64,000 nt of DNA from Pseudogulbenkiania ferrooxidans 2002 (GTDB lineage: Bacteria > Pseudomonadota > Gammaproteobacteria > Burkholderiales > Chromobacteriaceae), in NCBI RefSeq assembly GCF_000174355.1, contig NZ_ACIS01000003.1:418561-482560 (forward strand). Direction: 5' to 3'. Below the pieces are notes generated by a model, which saw only the letters and a list, made by a program, of their open reading frames with translations, did no database searches and was not told where the DNA came from. The first letter of the stretch is position 1; every line of letters begins with the position of its first letter. Positions 38,591 to 48,115 of this stretch are shown here, in pieces. The translations under genes were made by a program, and so were the position numbers.

Positions 38591-38985
38591 GATGCAACTC
38601 CTCATGATTGATGATCACATCTGGCGAGCGCCTCTTAATGGGCCGGTAGAGCCATACGCACATTGGCATCAAATATGATTTTGTCGTCGCCAATGGAATA
38701 GTAGCTCTCGACACTCGCAATACAAGCTCATAATCAGTAAGGGAATTTTTAAACCAAGCGCTTGAATTTGCGGGATTTGTAGCCGCCGCGTCCTTGCTGC
38801 AAAACCGTTAGCGACGCTAACCAAACCCGACGATGCCATACCACTCGGCGTCACCAGAATCAGTGACGATATGGCTCACGGGAAGTCCGGATAAGCGTCC
38901 TGACACGTGGCATTAGCCTCGCTAACCGATCTCCTGTCGTCGAAGGCCGACGCAGAACGCTCGACCAGTGTGGCTTGGAAACTGC
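38591..38985. promoter_or_regulatory. control region of the haem-oxygenase-like unit with two related palindromes
   Basis: No gene in ~395 bases. Site 1 at 38807-38821 is a perfect 15-base palindrome, GTTAGCGACGCTAAC. Site 2 at 38912-38926, ATTAGCCTCGCTAAC, matches it at 12 of 15 positions. Such paired sites suggest a dimeric regulator. A further stem CGTCAC/GTGACG lies at 38849-38868. The region 38640-38780 is AT-rich, suitable for a promoter reading left. Confidence 0.5.
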
Positions 38986-40284
38986 TTACAGACAGTCGCG
39001 CAGGCGGTAGTAGCTGGTAGCCATCAGCAGCGCCGGGGTGCGCAGCAGTGCGCCGCCCGGGAAGCGGCGATGCGACAGGCGTGCGAACAGGTCGAAGCGC
39101 TCGGGATCGCCGTGAATCGCCTCGGCCATCAGCCGTCCCGCCAGCCCGGTGAGCGCCACGCCGTGGCCGGAGAAGCCCTGGGCGAAAAAGATGTTCGGGC
39201 GCAGCCGGCCAAAGTGCGGCGCACGGTTCATGGTGATGTCGACGAAGCCGCCCCAGTCGTACTCGACTTTGACGTCGGCGAGACTCGGAAACACCTTCAG
39301 CATACTGCGGCGCATCGCGTCCCGGAGTCCCAGCGGCGTCATGCCGGTGTAACTGACCCGGCCGCCGAACAGCAGGCGGGTGTCGCGCGTGCAGCGGAAG
39401 TAGTCGAGCACGAAGTTGGCGTCGCACACCGCGAGGTTGCGCGGGATCAGCTCACGGGCGCGTGCTTCACCCAAGTGCTCGGTGGCGATGATGTAGGTCC
39501 CGACCGGCATGATCTTGCTGTCGAGCTCGGGCACCATCTTGCCGAGGTAGGTGTTGCCGGCCAGCACCAGCGATTCGGCACGCACCTCGTGCCGGCAGGC
39601 CTTCACCCGCACCGTCGCACCCGGCACGATCTCGCCGACCGCACTGTGCTCGAAGATGCGCACCCCGGCGGCCTCGGCGGCGCGCGCCAGGCCCTGCGCG
39701 TACTTGAGCGGGTGCAGGTGGCCGGCATCGGGCTCGAAGAGGCCGCCGACGTAGCGCGTCGAATTCACCATCTCCGGCAGGCGCTCCTTGCCGATCAGCT
39801 GGAAGCGGTCATAGCCGTAGTGGCGCGCCGCGTCTTCCTGCCAGGCCGCCTGCTCGCGCAGCTGGCGCGCCTTGAGCGCGGCGTGGAAATAGCCCCACAC
39901 CAGATCGGCGTCGATGGCGTACTTCGCACAGCGCTCGCCCACCAGGGTGACCGCCTCGCGCGTCATGTTCCATATCTCGCGCGCTGCCTCCTGGCCGAGG
40001 GCGTCGCGCACCGGATTCATGCCGCAGGCGAGGTCGGACAGCACCTGGCCGCCGTTGCGCCCGGAGGCGCCCCACCCCACCCGCGCGCCCTCCAGCACCA
40101 CCACGCGGTAGCCGCGTTCGGCCAGCTCCAGCGCGGCCGACAACCCGGTGTAGCCGGCGCCGAGCACGCACACGTCGGCCGAAAGCGACTCGCTCAGGCG
40201 CGGCCTGGGCGCGAGCGGGCCGGCGCTGGCGGCGTACCAGGAATCGACGTGTTCCTGACCGGCAAACTGCAAAGACCCGAACAT
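38986..40284 (-). CDS. puuB: gamma-glutamylputrescine oxidase-type FAD oxidoreductase
   Basis: FAD-dependent oxidase (DAO fold) that oxidises gamma-glutamylputrescine to the aldehyde. The dinucleotide motif is VCVLGAGYTGLSAALELAERG, then GARVGWGASGRNGGQ. The C-terminal FAQGFSGHGVALTGLAG is typical of PuuB/OrdL. It is 432 aa. It is separated from potI by a strong terminator, so it probably has its own promoter. Confidence 0.88.
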   Translation of the reverse strand: MFGSLQFAGQEHVDSWYAASAGPLAPRPRLSESLSADVCVLGAGYTGLSAALELAERGYRVVVLEGARVGWGASGRNGGQVLSDLACGMNPVRDALGQEAAREIWNMTREAVTLVGERCAKYAIDADLVWGYFHAALKARQLREQAAWQEDAARHYGYDRFQLIGKERLPEMVNSTRYVGGLFEPDAGHLHPLKYAQGLARAAEAAGVRIFEHSAVGEIVPGATVRVKACRHEVRAESLVLAGNTYLGKMVPELDSKIMPVGTYIIATEHLGEARARELIPRNLAVCDANFVLDYFRCTRDTRLLFGGRVSYTGMTPLGLRDAMRRSMLKVFPSLADVKVEYDWGGFVDITMNRAPHFGRLRPNIFFAQGFSGHGVALTGLAGRLMAEAIHGDPERFDLFARLSHRRFPGGALLRTPALLMATSYYRLRDCL

Positions 40285-40303
40285 GACTCCTCCTTATCAA
40301 AGA

Positions 40304-40342
40304 CGATAAAAAAGCCCGCGGCGACGAGAGCGTGCCGCGGGC
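40304..40342 (-). terminator. terminator between potI and puuB
   Basis: GCCCGCGGC / GCCGCGGGC 9-bp stem, then TTTTTTATC on the minus strand. It ends the pot transcript just before puuB. Confidence 0.85.
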
Positions 40343-40354
40343 AGTCAGACGACG

Positions 40355-41185
40355 TCAGGCCGCGGCGGCGAGACGGGCGCGGCGCCGTTCCGCCTTCACC
40401 ATCATCCGGTTGGCGCCGACCACCAGCAGCGTGACCACCAGCACCGTCATGGTGGCCAGCGCGTTGATCTCCGGATTTAGCCCCAGGCGCACGCGCGAGA
40501 AGATCAGCTGCGGCAGCGTGGTCGAGCCAGGCCCTGACAGGAAGGCGGTGATCACCAGATCGTCGATCGACAACGTGAACGCCAACAGGAAGCTCGACGC
40601 GATCGCCGGAGCGATGATCGGCAGCGTGATCTGGAAGAAGATCTTGAACGGGCGCGCGCCCAGGTCCATCGCCGCCTCTTCCACCGAGCGATCCATCTCC
40701 ACCAGGCGCGAGCGGATCACCACCGTGACGTAGGCCATGCACAGCGTGACGTGGCCGACCCAGATCGTCAGCATGCCGCGCTCGGCCGGGAAGCCGAACC
40801 ACTGCTGCATCTCGACGAACAACAGCAGCATCGACAGGCCGGTGATCACCTCGGGCATTACCATCGGCGCGGTGAGCATGCCGGCGAACAGGCTCTTGCC
40901 CTTGAACGGGCCGAAACGCGCCAGCACCAGGCCGGCGATGGTGCCCAGCACCACGCTCATCGCGCTGGAGAACAGCGCGATCTTGAGGCTGAGGCCGAAC
41001 GCCGAGATCACCGCGTCGTCGTTGAACAGCACCCCGTACCAGTGCGTCGAGAAGCTGGCCCACACCGTCACCAGCTTGGAGGCGTTGAACGAGTAGACGA
41101 TGAGGATCAGGATCGGCACGTACAGGAAAGCCAGCCCGGCGCCGAGCGTGAGCTTGCCGAAACCGCTGATGTCTTTGCTTTGCAT
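40355..41185 (-). CDS. potI: putrescine ABC transporter permease PotI
   Basis: Inner-membrane permease, 276 aa with six helices. The family start FLYVPILILIVYSFNASKL and the coupling loop SVEEAAMDLGARPFKIFFQITLP are clear. It lies 10 bases after potH. Confidence 0.93.
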   Translation of the reverse strand: MQSKDISGFGKLTLGAGLAFLYVPILILIVYSFNASKLVTVWASFSTHWYGVLFNDDAVISAFGLSLKIALFSSAMSVVLGTIAGLVLARFGPFKGKSLFAGMLTAPMVMPEVITGLSMLLLFVEMQQWFGFPAERGMLTIWVGHVTLCMAYVTVVIRSRLVEMDRSVEEAAMDLGARPFKIFFQITLPIIAPAIASSFLLAFTLSIDDLVITAFLSGPGSTTLPQLIFSRVRLGLNPEINALATMTVLVVTLLVVGANRMMVKAERRRARLAAAA

Positions 41186-41195
41186 GTCATCTCTC

Positions 41196-42167
41196 CTAGC
41201 GCGCGGCCGCCCGTGCCAGCGCTTTCTCTTCGCGCTTGTGCAGGTAAATGATCGGCGCGATCAACAGCGCCACCATGACGATGGTCACCGACGCCGCCAT
41301 CGGCCAGTTGTTGTTGTCGAAGAACTCCATCCACAGCACCTTGCCGATCATCAGCGATTCGGGCGTGCCGACCAGTTCCGGGATCACGAACTCCCCCACC
41401 GCCGGGATGAACACCAGCATCGAGCCGGCGATCACACCGTTCTTGGAGAGCGGCAGGGTGACGCGCAGGAAGGTCTGCCACGGCCGGCAGCCGAGGTCGG
41501 CCGAAGCCTCCAAGAGACGCCCGTCGAGCTTCACCAGGTTGGAGAACAAGGGCAGGATCATGAACGGCAGGTAGGCGTACACCATCACGATCTGCACCGA
41601 GAGCTGGGTGTGCATCAGCTGCAGCGGCTCGTCGATCAGCCCCAGCGCCAGCAACGCCTGGTTGAGCAGGCCCTCGTTGTCGAGAATCCCCATCCAGGCG
41701 TAGACGCGCACCAGGAACGAGGTCCAGAACGGCAGCATCACCAGCATCAACAGCGTGTTGCGCTTGGCCTCCGGCGCACGCGCGATGGTGTAGGCGATGG
41801 GGTAGCCCACCACCAGACAGATCAGCGTGGTCACCCCGGCCATGTACAGCGAGCTCAGGTAGGCGTCGAAGTACAGCGGGTCGCCGAAGATGTACCGATA
41901 GTTGCCGAAGTTGAGCGCGAGGCTCACCACGTCCTCGGCGCGCGACAGCAGCGCCCGGTACGGCGGCGACGCAATCTCGACGTCGGAGAAGCTGATCTGC
42001 AGCACGAACAGGAACGGCACCAGGAAGAACAGCAGCAGCCAGCCGTAGGGGATCGCCGTCACCAGCGATTGGCCACGCGGCAGGGCTCGCTGCCACCAGG
42101 CGGACCGGCGCGCAGGGCGCGCCGCCGCTGCGCGGGAATCCCGCAGCGAAAGGAGTCGGCTCATCAT
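41196..42167 (-). CDS. potH: putrescine ABC transporter permease PotH
   Basis: Permease partner of PotI, 323 aa. An Arg-rich N-terminus precedes six helices; the coupling loop is RLLEASADLGCRPWQTFLRVTLP. The start overlaps the potG stop by 4 bases. Confidence 0.93.
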   Translation of the reverse strand: MMSRLLSLRDSRAAAARPARRSAWWQRALPRGQSLVTAIPYGWLLLFFLVPFLFVLQISFSDVEIASPPYRALLSRAEDVVSLALNFGNYRYIFGDPLYFDAYLSSLYMAGVTTLICLVVGYPIAYTIARAPEAKRNTLLMLVMLPFWTSFLVRVYAWMGILDNEGLLNQALLALGLIDEPLQLMHTQLSVQIVMVYAYLPFMILPLFSNLVKLDGRLLEASADLGCRPWQTFLRVTLPLSKNGVIAGSMLVFIPAVGEFVIPELVGTPESLMIGKVLWMEFFDNNNWPMAASVTIVMVALLIAPIIYLHKREEKALARAAAR

Positions 42168-43300
42168 TGCGTCAGCACCACGGCGTCGTTGTCAGTCCAG
42201 CTGACGAATACCGGCTCGTTCCAGGTCGGAGCCGCCTCTTCCCGCCAGTGCGTGGCAGGCACGCTGGCCTTGACCACCTTGCCGGAGTCGAGGCGCACGT
42301 GGAAGATCGAGAAACCACCGAGATAGGCGATGTCGCCTACCGTGCCGGCCGCCCAGTTGCCGCTGACTACCGGCTGCTGGCGCGACACCCCGACGCGTTC
42401 GGGACGCAGCGACAGCCACACCGGCATGCCCATGGTGCCGGTGATGCCGTGGCCGACGCGCACCGGGCGTGGCAGTTCGATCGAGTGGATGCAGACGTGG
42501 TCCGGCTCGTCCTCGACCACGTGGCCGCCGAACAGGTTGGTCTCGCCGATGAATTCCGCGGTGAAGCGGCAGTTGGGGTGCTCGTAGATTTCGCCCGGGG
42601 TGGCGACCTGCAGCAGCTGGCCTTCGGACATGATGCCGATGCGCCCGGCCATGGTCATGGCCTCTTCCTGGTCGTGCGTCACCATGATGCAGGTCACGCC
42701 GACCTGCTCAATCATGTTCACCAGTTCGAGCTGGGTCTGCTGGCGGAGCTTCTTGTCGAGCGCGCCCAGCGGTTCATCGAGCAGCAGCAGTTTCGGGCGC
42801 TTGGCGAGCGAACGCGCCAGCGCGACGCGCTGCTGCTGGCCACCGGAGAGCTGGTAGGGCTTGCGGTGGGCGTACTTCTTCATCTGCACCAGTTCCAGCA
42901 TGCGTTCGACGCGCTCGGCGATGTCGCTGCGCGACAAGCGGTCCTGCTTCAGGCCGAAGGCGATGTTCTGCGCCACGGTCATGTGCGGGAACAGCGCGTA
43001 GCTCTGGAACATCATATTAATCGGGCGCTCGTACGGCGCCAGGGCGGTGATGTCTTCGCCGTCGAGGATGATCTTGCCCGAGGTCGGCGTTTCCATGCCG
43101 GCGAGCATGCGCAGCAGCGTCGACTTGCCGCAGCCAGAGCTGCCCAACAGCGCGAAGATGTCGTTCTTCGCGATCGACAGGTTGATGTGGTCGACGACGG
43201 TGTTGTCGCCGAATTTCTTCACGACGTCGACGATTTGCAGGTAGGACTTGGCACCGGCCGTCTTGGCGGCCTGGTGCAAGGACGATTCAGCCATGTTCAC
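42164..43300 (-). CDS. potG: putrescine ABC transporter ATP-binding protein PotG
   Basis: 378-aa ATPase. Walker A is [17 protein letters not shown], the signature [17 protein letters not shown] and Walker [15 protein letters not shown]-terminal TOBE domain (~290-378) follows. It is second of potF-G-H-I, the putrescine-specific importer. Confidence 0.95.
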   Translation of the reverse strand: MNMAESSLHQAAKTAGAKSYLQIVDVVKKFGDNTVVDHINLSIAKNDIFALLGSSGCGKSTLLRMLAGMETPTSGKIILDGEDITALAPYERPINMMFQSYALFPHMTVAQNIAFGLKQDRLSRSDIAERVERMLELVQMKKYAHRKPYQLSGGQQQRVALARSLAKRPKLLLLDEPLGALDKKLRQQTQLELVNMIEQVGVTCIMVTHDQEEAMTMAGRIGIMSEGQLLQVATPGEIYEHPNCRFTAEFIGETNLFGGHVVEDEPDHVCIHSIELPRPVRVGHGITGTMGMPVWLSLRPERVGVSRQQPVVSGNWAAGTVGDIAYLGGFSIFHVRLDSGKVVKASVPATHWREEAAPTWNEPVFVSWTDNDAVVLTQ

Positions 43301-43319
43301 GATTCTTCCCCTCCGAGTT

Positions 43320-43342
43320 GGCCGCCCGGCGCGCGGGCGGCC
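43320..43342 (-). other. stem-loop between potF and potG
   Basis: Perfect 9-bp arms GGCCGCCCG / CGGGCGGCC with a 5-base loop and no T run. It stands between the binding-protein gene and the permease genes and may protect potF mRNA or slow read-through. Confidence 0.5.
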
Positions 43343-43353
43343 GCATCTTCAGC

Positions 43354-44454
43354 TCACTTACGGGTTTTCACTTCGGTCCAGAGACGGGTCTGCAGGCGCT
43401 GGGTCTTGGCCTCGAGCGGCAGCTGGATGAAGCTCTTCTGCTGGATTTCGGTGGTCGGGTAGATCGAGGCGTCGTACAGGAACTTGTTCTCGATCTGGCC
43501 CTTGGCGGCCTTGTTCGGAGTGGCGTAGCTCACGGCCTTGGCGTTGGCGGCGGCCACCTCGGGGCGCATCACGTAGTTGATGAAGGCGAGCGCGTTGTCG
43601 ACGTTCTCGGCGTCCTTCGGAATCGCCATGCTGTCCATCCACAGCATCACGCCGGACTTGGGCGCCAGCACGCGCAGCACCTGGCCGTTCTTGGCCTCCT
43701 CGGCGCGGCGCTTGGCGATGTTGAGGTCGCCGCCGTAGCCCAGCACCAGGCACAGCGAGCCGTTGGCCAGTTCGTTGATGTAGCCCGATGAGGAGAAGCG
43801 TGTGATGTAGGGGCGGATCTGCTTGAACAGGTTGGCCGAAGCCTGCCAGTCGGCGTCGGCGTTGCTGTTGGGGTTCTTGCCCAGGTAATGCGCGGCGATC
43901 GGCAGCGCCTCGGCCGGGCTGTCGAGCACCGACACGCCGCAAGACTTCAGCTTGGAGACGTACTCGGGCTTGAACAGCAGGTCCCACTCGTTGGCGGGCA
44001 GCGGGGTCGAGCCCAAGGCCGCCTTGACCTTGCCGGCATTGATCGCCAGGGTGTTGATGCCGTAGAAGTACGGTACGGCGTAGGCGTTGTTGGGGTCGAA
44101 CTTGGTGGCCTGCGCCAGCACGTCCGGGTCGAGGTTCTTGTAGTTGGCGAGCTTGGCCTTGTTGAGCGGCTGGTAGACGCCGGCCTTGATCTGCTTGGCG
44201 AGGAAGGCGTTGGTCGGCACCACGATGTCGTAGCCGGAACGGCCGGTGAGGATCTTGGCCTGCAGCACCTCGTTCGAGTCGTAGACGTCGTAACGCACCT
44301 TGATGCCGGTTTCCTTCTCGAAGTTCTTCACCGTGTCCGGCGCGATGTAGTCCGACCAGTTGTAGATGTTGAGCACCTTGCCGTTGGCGAAGGCCGGTAC
44401 GGCGGCCGCTGCCAGCACCCCGGCAGCGATGACGTTGATCATGCGTTGACGCAT
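43354..44454 (-). CDS. potF: putrescine-binding periplasmic protein PotF
   Basis: Binding protein of the putrescine importer, 366 aa. The signal peptide MRQRMINVIAAGVLAAAAVPAFA is followed by KVLNIYNWSDYIAPDTVKNFEKE, the typical start of PotF/SpuD. It also has GYDIVVPTNAFLAKQ and MLWMDSMAIPKDAENVDNA. It is first of the transporter genes and follows the aminotransferase gene by 81 bases, a gap with an imperfect GC-rich stem-loop (44486-44528). Confidence 0.95.
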   Translation of the reverse strand: MRQRMINVIAAGVLAAAAVPAFANGKVLNIYNWSDYIAPDTVKNFEKETGIKVRYDVYDSNEVLQAKILTGRSGYDIVVPTNAFLAKQIKAGVYQPLNKAKLANYKNLDPDVLAQATKFDPNNAYAVPYFYGINTLAINAGKVKAALGSTPLPANEWDLLFKPEYVSKLKSCGVSVLDSPAEALPIAAHYLGKNPNSNADADWQASANLFKQIRPYITRFSSSGYINELANGSLCLVLGYGGDLNIAKRRAEEAKNGQVLRVLAPKSGVMLWMDSMAIPKDAENVDNALAFINYVMRPEVAAANAKAVSYATPNKAAKGQIENKFLYDASIYPTTEIQQKSFIQLPLEAKTQRLQTRLWTEVKTRK

Positions 44455-44535
44455 GGTTTTCTCCTATGTAGACACGCAGGCGAATCGGAGGGGCCGTCTG
44501 TTATCGATGGTGTGGGCGGCCCGCTCCGACCGCGG

Positions 44536-45954
44536 TTACAGACGACCGAGTTCGCGCGCGAGCTGGTCGAGACACTTCTTGGCGAGGCTGACGAATTCCC
44601 TGGCCTCGGCACGGGTCATGGTGAGCGGCGGCGCCGAGATCATGCTGTCGCCGGTCGCCCGCATCACCAGGTTGTTCTGGAAACAGATATCGCGGCAGCG
44701 CAGCGCCAGCTCGCCGCCGTTGGCGAAGCGCTGGCGGCGGGCCTTGTCCTCGACCAGGGTCACGGCGAAGAAGAAGCCCAGGGTGCGCACGTCGTCGACC
44801 AGCGGGTGGTCGTCGAAGGCGTTGTGCCACAGCTGGTGGGCGTACGGCATGACGTCCTCGCGCATCTTGTCGATGATGCGTTCGTTCTTGAGGATCCTCA
44901 GGTTCTCGGCGGCCACGGCGCAGGCCACCGGATGGCCCGAGTAGGTGAAGCCATGGTTGAAGTCGCCCGACTCGGCGATGACCTTGGCGACGGTGTCGTG
45001 CACCAGTACGCCGCCGATCGGCTGGTAGCCCGAGGACAGCCCCTTGGCGATGGTCATCAGGTGCGGGCGGATGCCGTAGTACTGGCTGCCGAACCAATGG
45101 CCGGTACGGCCGAAGCCGCAGATCACCTCGTCGGCGATCAGCAGGATGCCGTACTGGTCGCAGATGCGCTGGATCTCGGGCCAGTAGGTGGCCGGCGGGA
45201 TGATGATGCCGCCCGCGCCCTGCACCGGCTCGCCAATGAAGGCGGCGACGTTCTCGACGCCCAGCTCCAGAATCTTCTTCTCCAGTTCGCACGCCGCCTT
45301 GAGGCCGTACTCCTCGGGCGTCAGGTCGCCGCCGTTGGCGTACCAGTAGGGCTGCTCGATGTGCGCGATACCCGGGATCGGCAGGTCACCCTGCTCGTGC
45401 ATGTACGTCATGCCGCCCAGGCTGGCGCCGCCGATGGTGGAGCCGTGGTAGCCGTTGATGCGCGAGATGATGGTCTTCTTCTGCGGCTGGCCCAGGCTCG
45501 CCCAGTAGTGGCGCACCATGCGGATCACGGTGTCATTCCCCTCGGAGCCCGAGTTGGTATAGAACACGTGGTTGAAGCCGTCCGGGGCGATCTCGGCCAG
45601 CAGCGCCGACAGTTCCACCACCGGCGGGTGGGTGGTCTTGAAGAAGGTGTTGTAGAACGGCAGCTCGCGCATCTGTCGGTACGCGGCTTCGGCCAACTCT
45701 TCGCGGCCGTAGCCGATGTTGACGCACCACAGGCCGGACATGGCGTCGAAGATCTTGTTGCCGTCCGAATCCCACAGGTAGACGCCGTCGGCGTGGGTGA
45801 TCACGCGACTGCCCTGCTGCTTGAGCGCGGCGGCGTCGGAGAACGGGTGGAAATGGTGCGCGGCATCCAGCGCCTGCCACTCGCGCGTGCTGCGCTGGCC
45901 AGCCTTGCGTTGTTCAACGGGACGGACTTCGACGACATTCGGGGTCAGATTCAT
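44536..45954 (-). CDS. spuC: putrescine-pyruvate type class III aminotransferase
   Basis: PLP enzyme (472 aa) that transaminates putrescine or related amines. The class III signature LLIADEVICGFGRTGHWFGSQ is followed by MTIAKGLSSGYQPIGGV with the PLP lysine. Context within the polyamine genes supports SpuC-like specificity rather than a beta-alanine or other omega-transaminase, though substrate cannot be read from sequence. It lies 19 bases after puuA. Confidence 0.85.
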   Translation of the reverse strand: MNLTPNVVEVRPVEQRKAGQRSTREWQALDAAHHFHPFSDAAALKQQGSRVITHADGVYLWDSDGNKIFDAMSGLWCVNIGYGREELAEAAYRQMRELPFYNTFFKTTHPPVVELSALLAEIAPDGFNHVFYTNSGSEGNDTVIRMVRHYWASLGQPQKKTIISRINGYHGSTIGGASLGGMTYMHEQGDLPIPGIAHIEQPYWYANGGDLTPEEYGLKAACELEKKILELGVENVAAFIGEPVQGAGGIIIPPATYWPEIQRICDQYGILLIADEVICGFGRTGHWFGSQYYGIRPHLMTIAKGLSSGYQPIGGVLVHDTVAKVIAESGDFNHGFTYSGHPVACAVAAENLRILKNERIIDKMREDVMPYAHQLWHNAFDDHPLVDDVRTLGFFFAVTLVEDKARRQRFANGGELALRCRDICFQNNLVMRATGDSMISAPPLTMTRAEAREFVSLAKKCLDQLARELGRL

Positions 45955-45973
45955 GATTCGCTCCTTCTCGTTC

Positions 45974-47302
45974 TTACACGTGCAGCAGCAGGAACTTGCG
46001 TTCCCACGGGCTGATCACGCGGGCGTATTCGATGTATTCGGCTTCCTTCACGGCGCAGAACGCCTTGACGAAGTTCTCGCCCAGCACCTCGGTGATCGGC
46101 TTGCAGTACTGCAACTGGGTGATCGCCTCGTCGAGGCCGCGCGGGAAGGCGAACGGCAGGCCGTAGGCATCGCCGGTTAGCGGCTCGCTCGGCTGCTGCC
46201 GCTCGACGATGCCGAGCCAGGCGCAGGCCAGCGTCGCGGCGAGCGCGATGTACGGGTTGCAGTCGACGCCGGGCAGGCGGTTCTCGATGCGGCGCCCGGC
46301 CGGGCCGGAGTGCGGCACGCGGATGCCGCAGGTGCGGTTGTCGTAGCCCCACTGCACGTTGATCGGCGCGGCGGTGTGGCGCACCAGGCGGCGGTAGCTG
46401 TTGACGAACGGCGCGAACAGCGCGATCACCTGCGGGAAGTACTTCTGCATGCCGCCGATGCTGTGGAAGAACGCCTCGCTCGGGCTGCCGTCAGCGTTGG
46501 AGAACACGTTCTTGCCAGTGTGCTTGTCGACCACGCTCATGTGGATGTGCATCGCCGAGCCCGGCTCGCTCTCCATCGGCTTGGCCATGAAGGTGGCGTA
46601 CATGTTGTGGCGGATCGCCGCCTCGCGCACGGTGCGCTTGAACAGGAACACCTGGTCGGCCAGATCGAGCGGGTTGCCGTGCAGGAAGTTGATTTCCATC
46701 TGGCAGGCGCCGACCTCGTGGATCAGGGTGTCGATCGCCAGGTTCTGCGCGTCGCAGAAGTCGTAGATCTCCTCGAACAGGTCGTCGTACTCGTTGACGG
46801 CGTCGATCGAGTACGCCTTGCGCCCGGTTTCCGGGCGACCGGTACGGCCGATCGGCGGCTGCAGCGGCAGGTCCGGGTCGCGGTTGACGTCGACGATGTA
46901 GAACTCCATCTCGGGCGCCACCACCGGCTCCCAGCCCCTGTCCTCGTACAGCTTGAGCACGCGGCGCAGGATGTGGCGCGGCGACTGCTCGACCGGCGAG
47001 CCGTCGAAGTGGAAGCAGTCGTGGATCACCTGCGCCACCGGGTCCTTGGCCCACGGCACCAGGCGGATGGTGTTGGGGTCCGGCACCAGCACCATGTCCG
47101 GATCGGTATCGGCGGAAATGCCCTCGGCGTACTCGCCGGTCACGGTCTGCACCAGCACTATCTCGGGCAGGCGCATGCCCTCATCTTCGCTGAATTTCTC
47201 TTTCGGCACGATCTTGCCGCGCGCGATGCCGGTGAAATCAGGGATCACGCATTCGACTTCGGTAATTCGGTGTTCTCGCAGCCATTCGCTCAGAACGCTC
47301 AT
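45974..47302 (-). CDS. puuA: gamma-glutamylputrescine synthetase (GlnA-like)
   Basis: Glutamine-synthetase-family ligase that joins glutamate to putrescine. It is 442 aa, shorter than GlnA. It has CQMEINFLHGNPLDLADQ, the GS ATP-binding region MAKPMESEPGSAMHIHMSV and NRLPGVDCNPYIALAA. The adenylylation loop of GlnA is not evident. It is followed by spuC. Confidence 0.9.
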   Translation of the reverse strand: MSVLSEWLREHRITEVECVIPDFTGIARGKIVPKEKFSEDEGMRLPEIVLVQTVTGEYAEGISADTDPDMVLVPDPNTIRLVPWAKDPVAQVIHDCFHFDGSPVEQSPRHILRRVLKLYEDRGWEPVVAPEMEFYIVDVNRDPDLPLQPPIGRTGRPETGRKAYSIDAVNEYDDLFEEIYDFCDAQNLAIDTLIHEVGACQMEINFLHGNPLDLADQVFLFKRTVREAAIRHNMYATFMAKPMESEPGSAMHIHMSVVDKHTGKNVFSNADGSPSEAFFHSIGGMQKYFPQVIALFAPFVNSYRRLVRHTAAPINVQWGYDNRTCGIRVPHSGPAGRRIENRLPGVDCNPYIALAATLACAWLGIVERQQPSEPLTGDAYGLPFAFPRGLDEAITQLQYCKPITEVLGENFVKAFCAVKEAEYIEYARVISPWERKFLLLHV

Positions 47303-47349
47303 GGTTGCCTCCTTTGTAGCGATTCAGTTTTTGGGTGTTGGGGCAAGTC

Positions 47350-48096
47350 TCAGCCGCGTCGATCCCGACGGGCGGCGCAAGCCTTGCCAAACGCTTCGAG
47401 AATGGCCAGCGACAGGGGGTTGTCCTGGTACTGCCACTCCGGATGCCACTGCACGGCGAGCGCGAAGCCGCGCGCGCCCTTGACGCTGAACGCCTCGACC
47501 AGCCCGTCCGGGGCATGCGCCTCGGCTTGAAGCGCCGGCGCCAGGCGGGCGATGCCCTGTCCGTGCAGCGAATTGACCTGGGCCTCACTCCGCCCAGTGA
47601 GGGCCTGCAGCACGCCGCCGTCGACGAAGCGCACCGGGTGCGCCAGCGCATACATCTCGTCGAGCGTGCCGCCCGGGTCGCGGTGGTCGCTCATGCCCGG
47701 CTCCTCGTGCACCTTGCGGTGCAGGGTGCCGCCGAGTGCGACGTTGATTTCCTGGAAGCCGCGGCAGATGCCTAACACCGGCACCCCGGCGTCGATCGCG
47801 GCGCGAATCAGCGGCAGCGTGGTGGCGTCGCGCTCGGGGTCGTTGAAGTCGCCGTCGACGCTGGCCGCGCCGTAGTGGTGCGGCTCGATGTTGGACGGGC
47901 TGCCGGTGAACAACAGGCCGTCGACCAGCTCGAGCATTTGTTCGAGCGGCGTCGCCTCGCCCAATGCCGGCAGCAGCAGCGGCAGACCGCCGGCACCGAC
48001 CGCGGCGCGGACGTACTTCTCGCCGACCAGGTGGAAGAACTGGGACTCCTTGAGCCACCAGCGACAGCAGGGAATTCCGATGACAGGGTGTTTCAT
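47350..48096 (-). CDS. puuD: gamma-glutamyl-GABA hydrolase
   Basis: Class I glutamine-amidotransferase-like hydrolase that releases GABA from gamma-glutamyl-GABA. The nucleophile is in VLGICRGFQEINVALGG and the catalytic His in QWHPEWQ. The ATG at 48096 (MKHPVIGIPCCRWW) gives 248 aa. A longer frame upstream crosses the terminator at 48152 and is rejected. Confidence 0.92.
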   Translation of the reverse strand: MKHPVIGIPCCRWWLKESQFFHLVGEKYVRAAVGAGGLPLLLPALGEATPLEQMLELVDGLLFTGSPSNIEPHHYGAASVDGDFNDPERDATTLPLIRAAIDAGVPVLGICRGFQEINVALGGTLHRKVHEEPGMSDHRDPGGTLDEMYALAHPVRFVDGGVLQALTGRSEAQVNSLHGQGIARLAPALQAEAHAPDGLVEAFSVKGARGFALAVQWHPEWQYQDNPLSLAILEAFGKACAARRDRRG

Positions 48097-48115
48097 CGCG
48101 ATCGCACGCTCGCCG

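Noticed and set aside
38876..39427. 183-codon frame at the 3' end of puuB
   Set aside because: Out-of-frame reading of puuB; no start signal and no family motifs.
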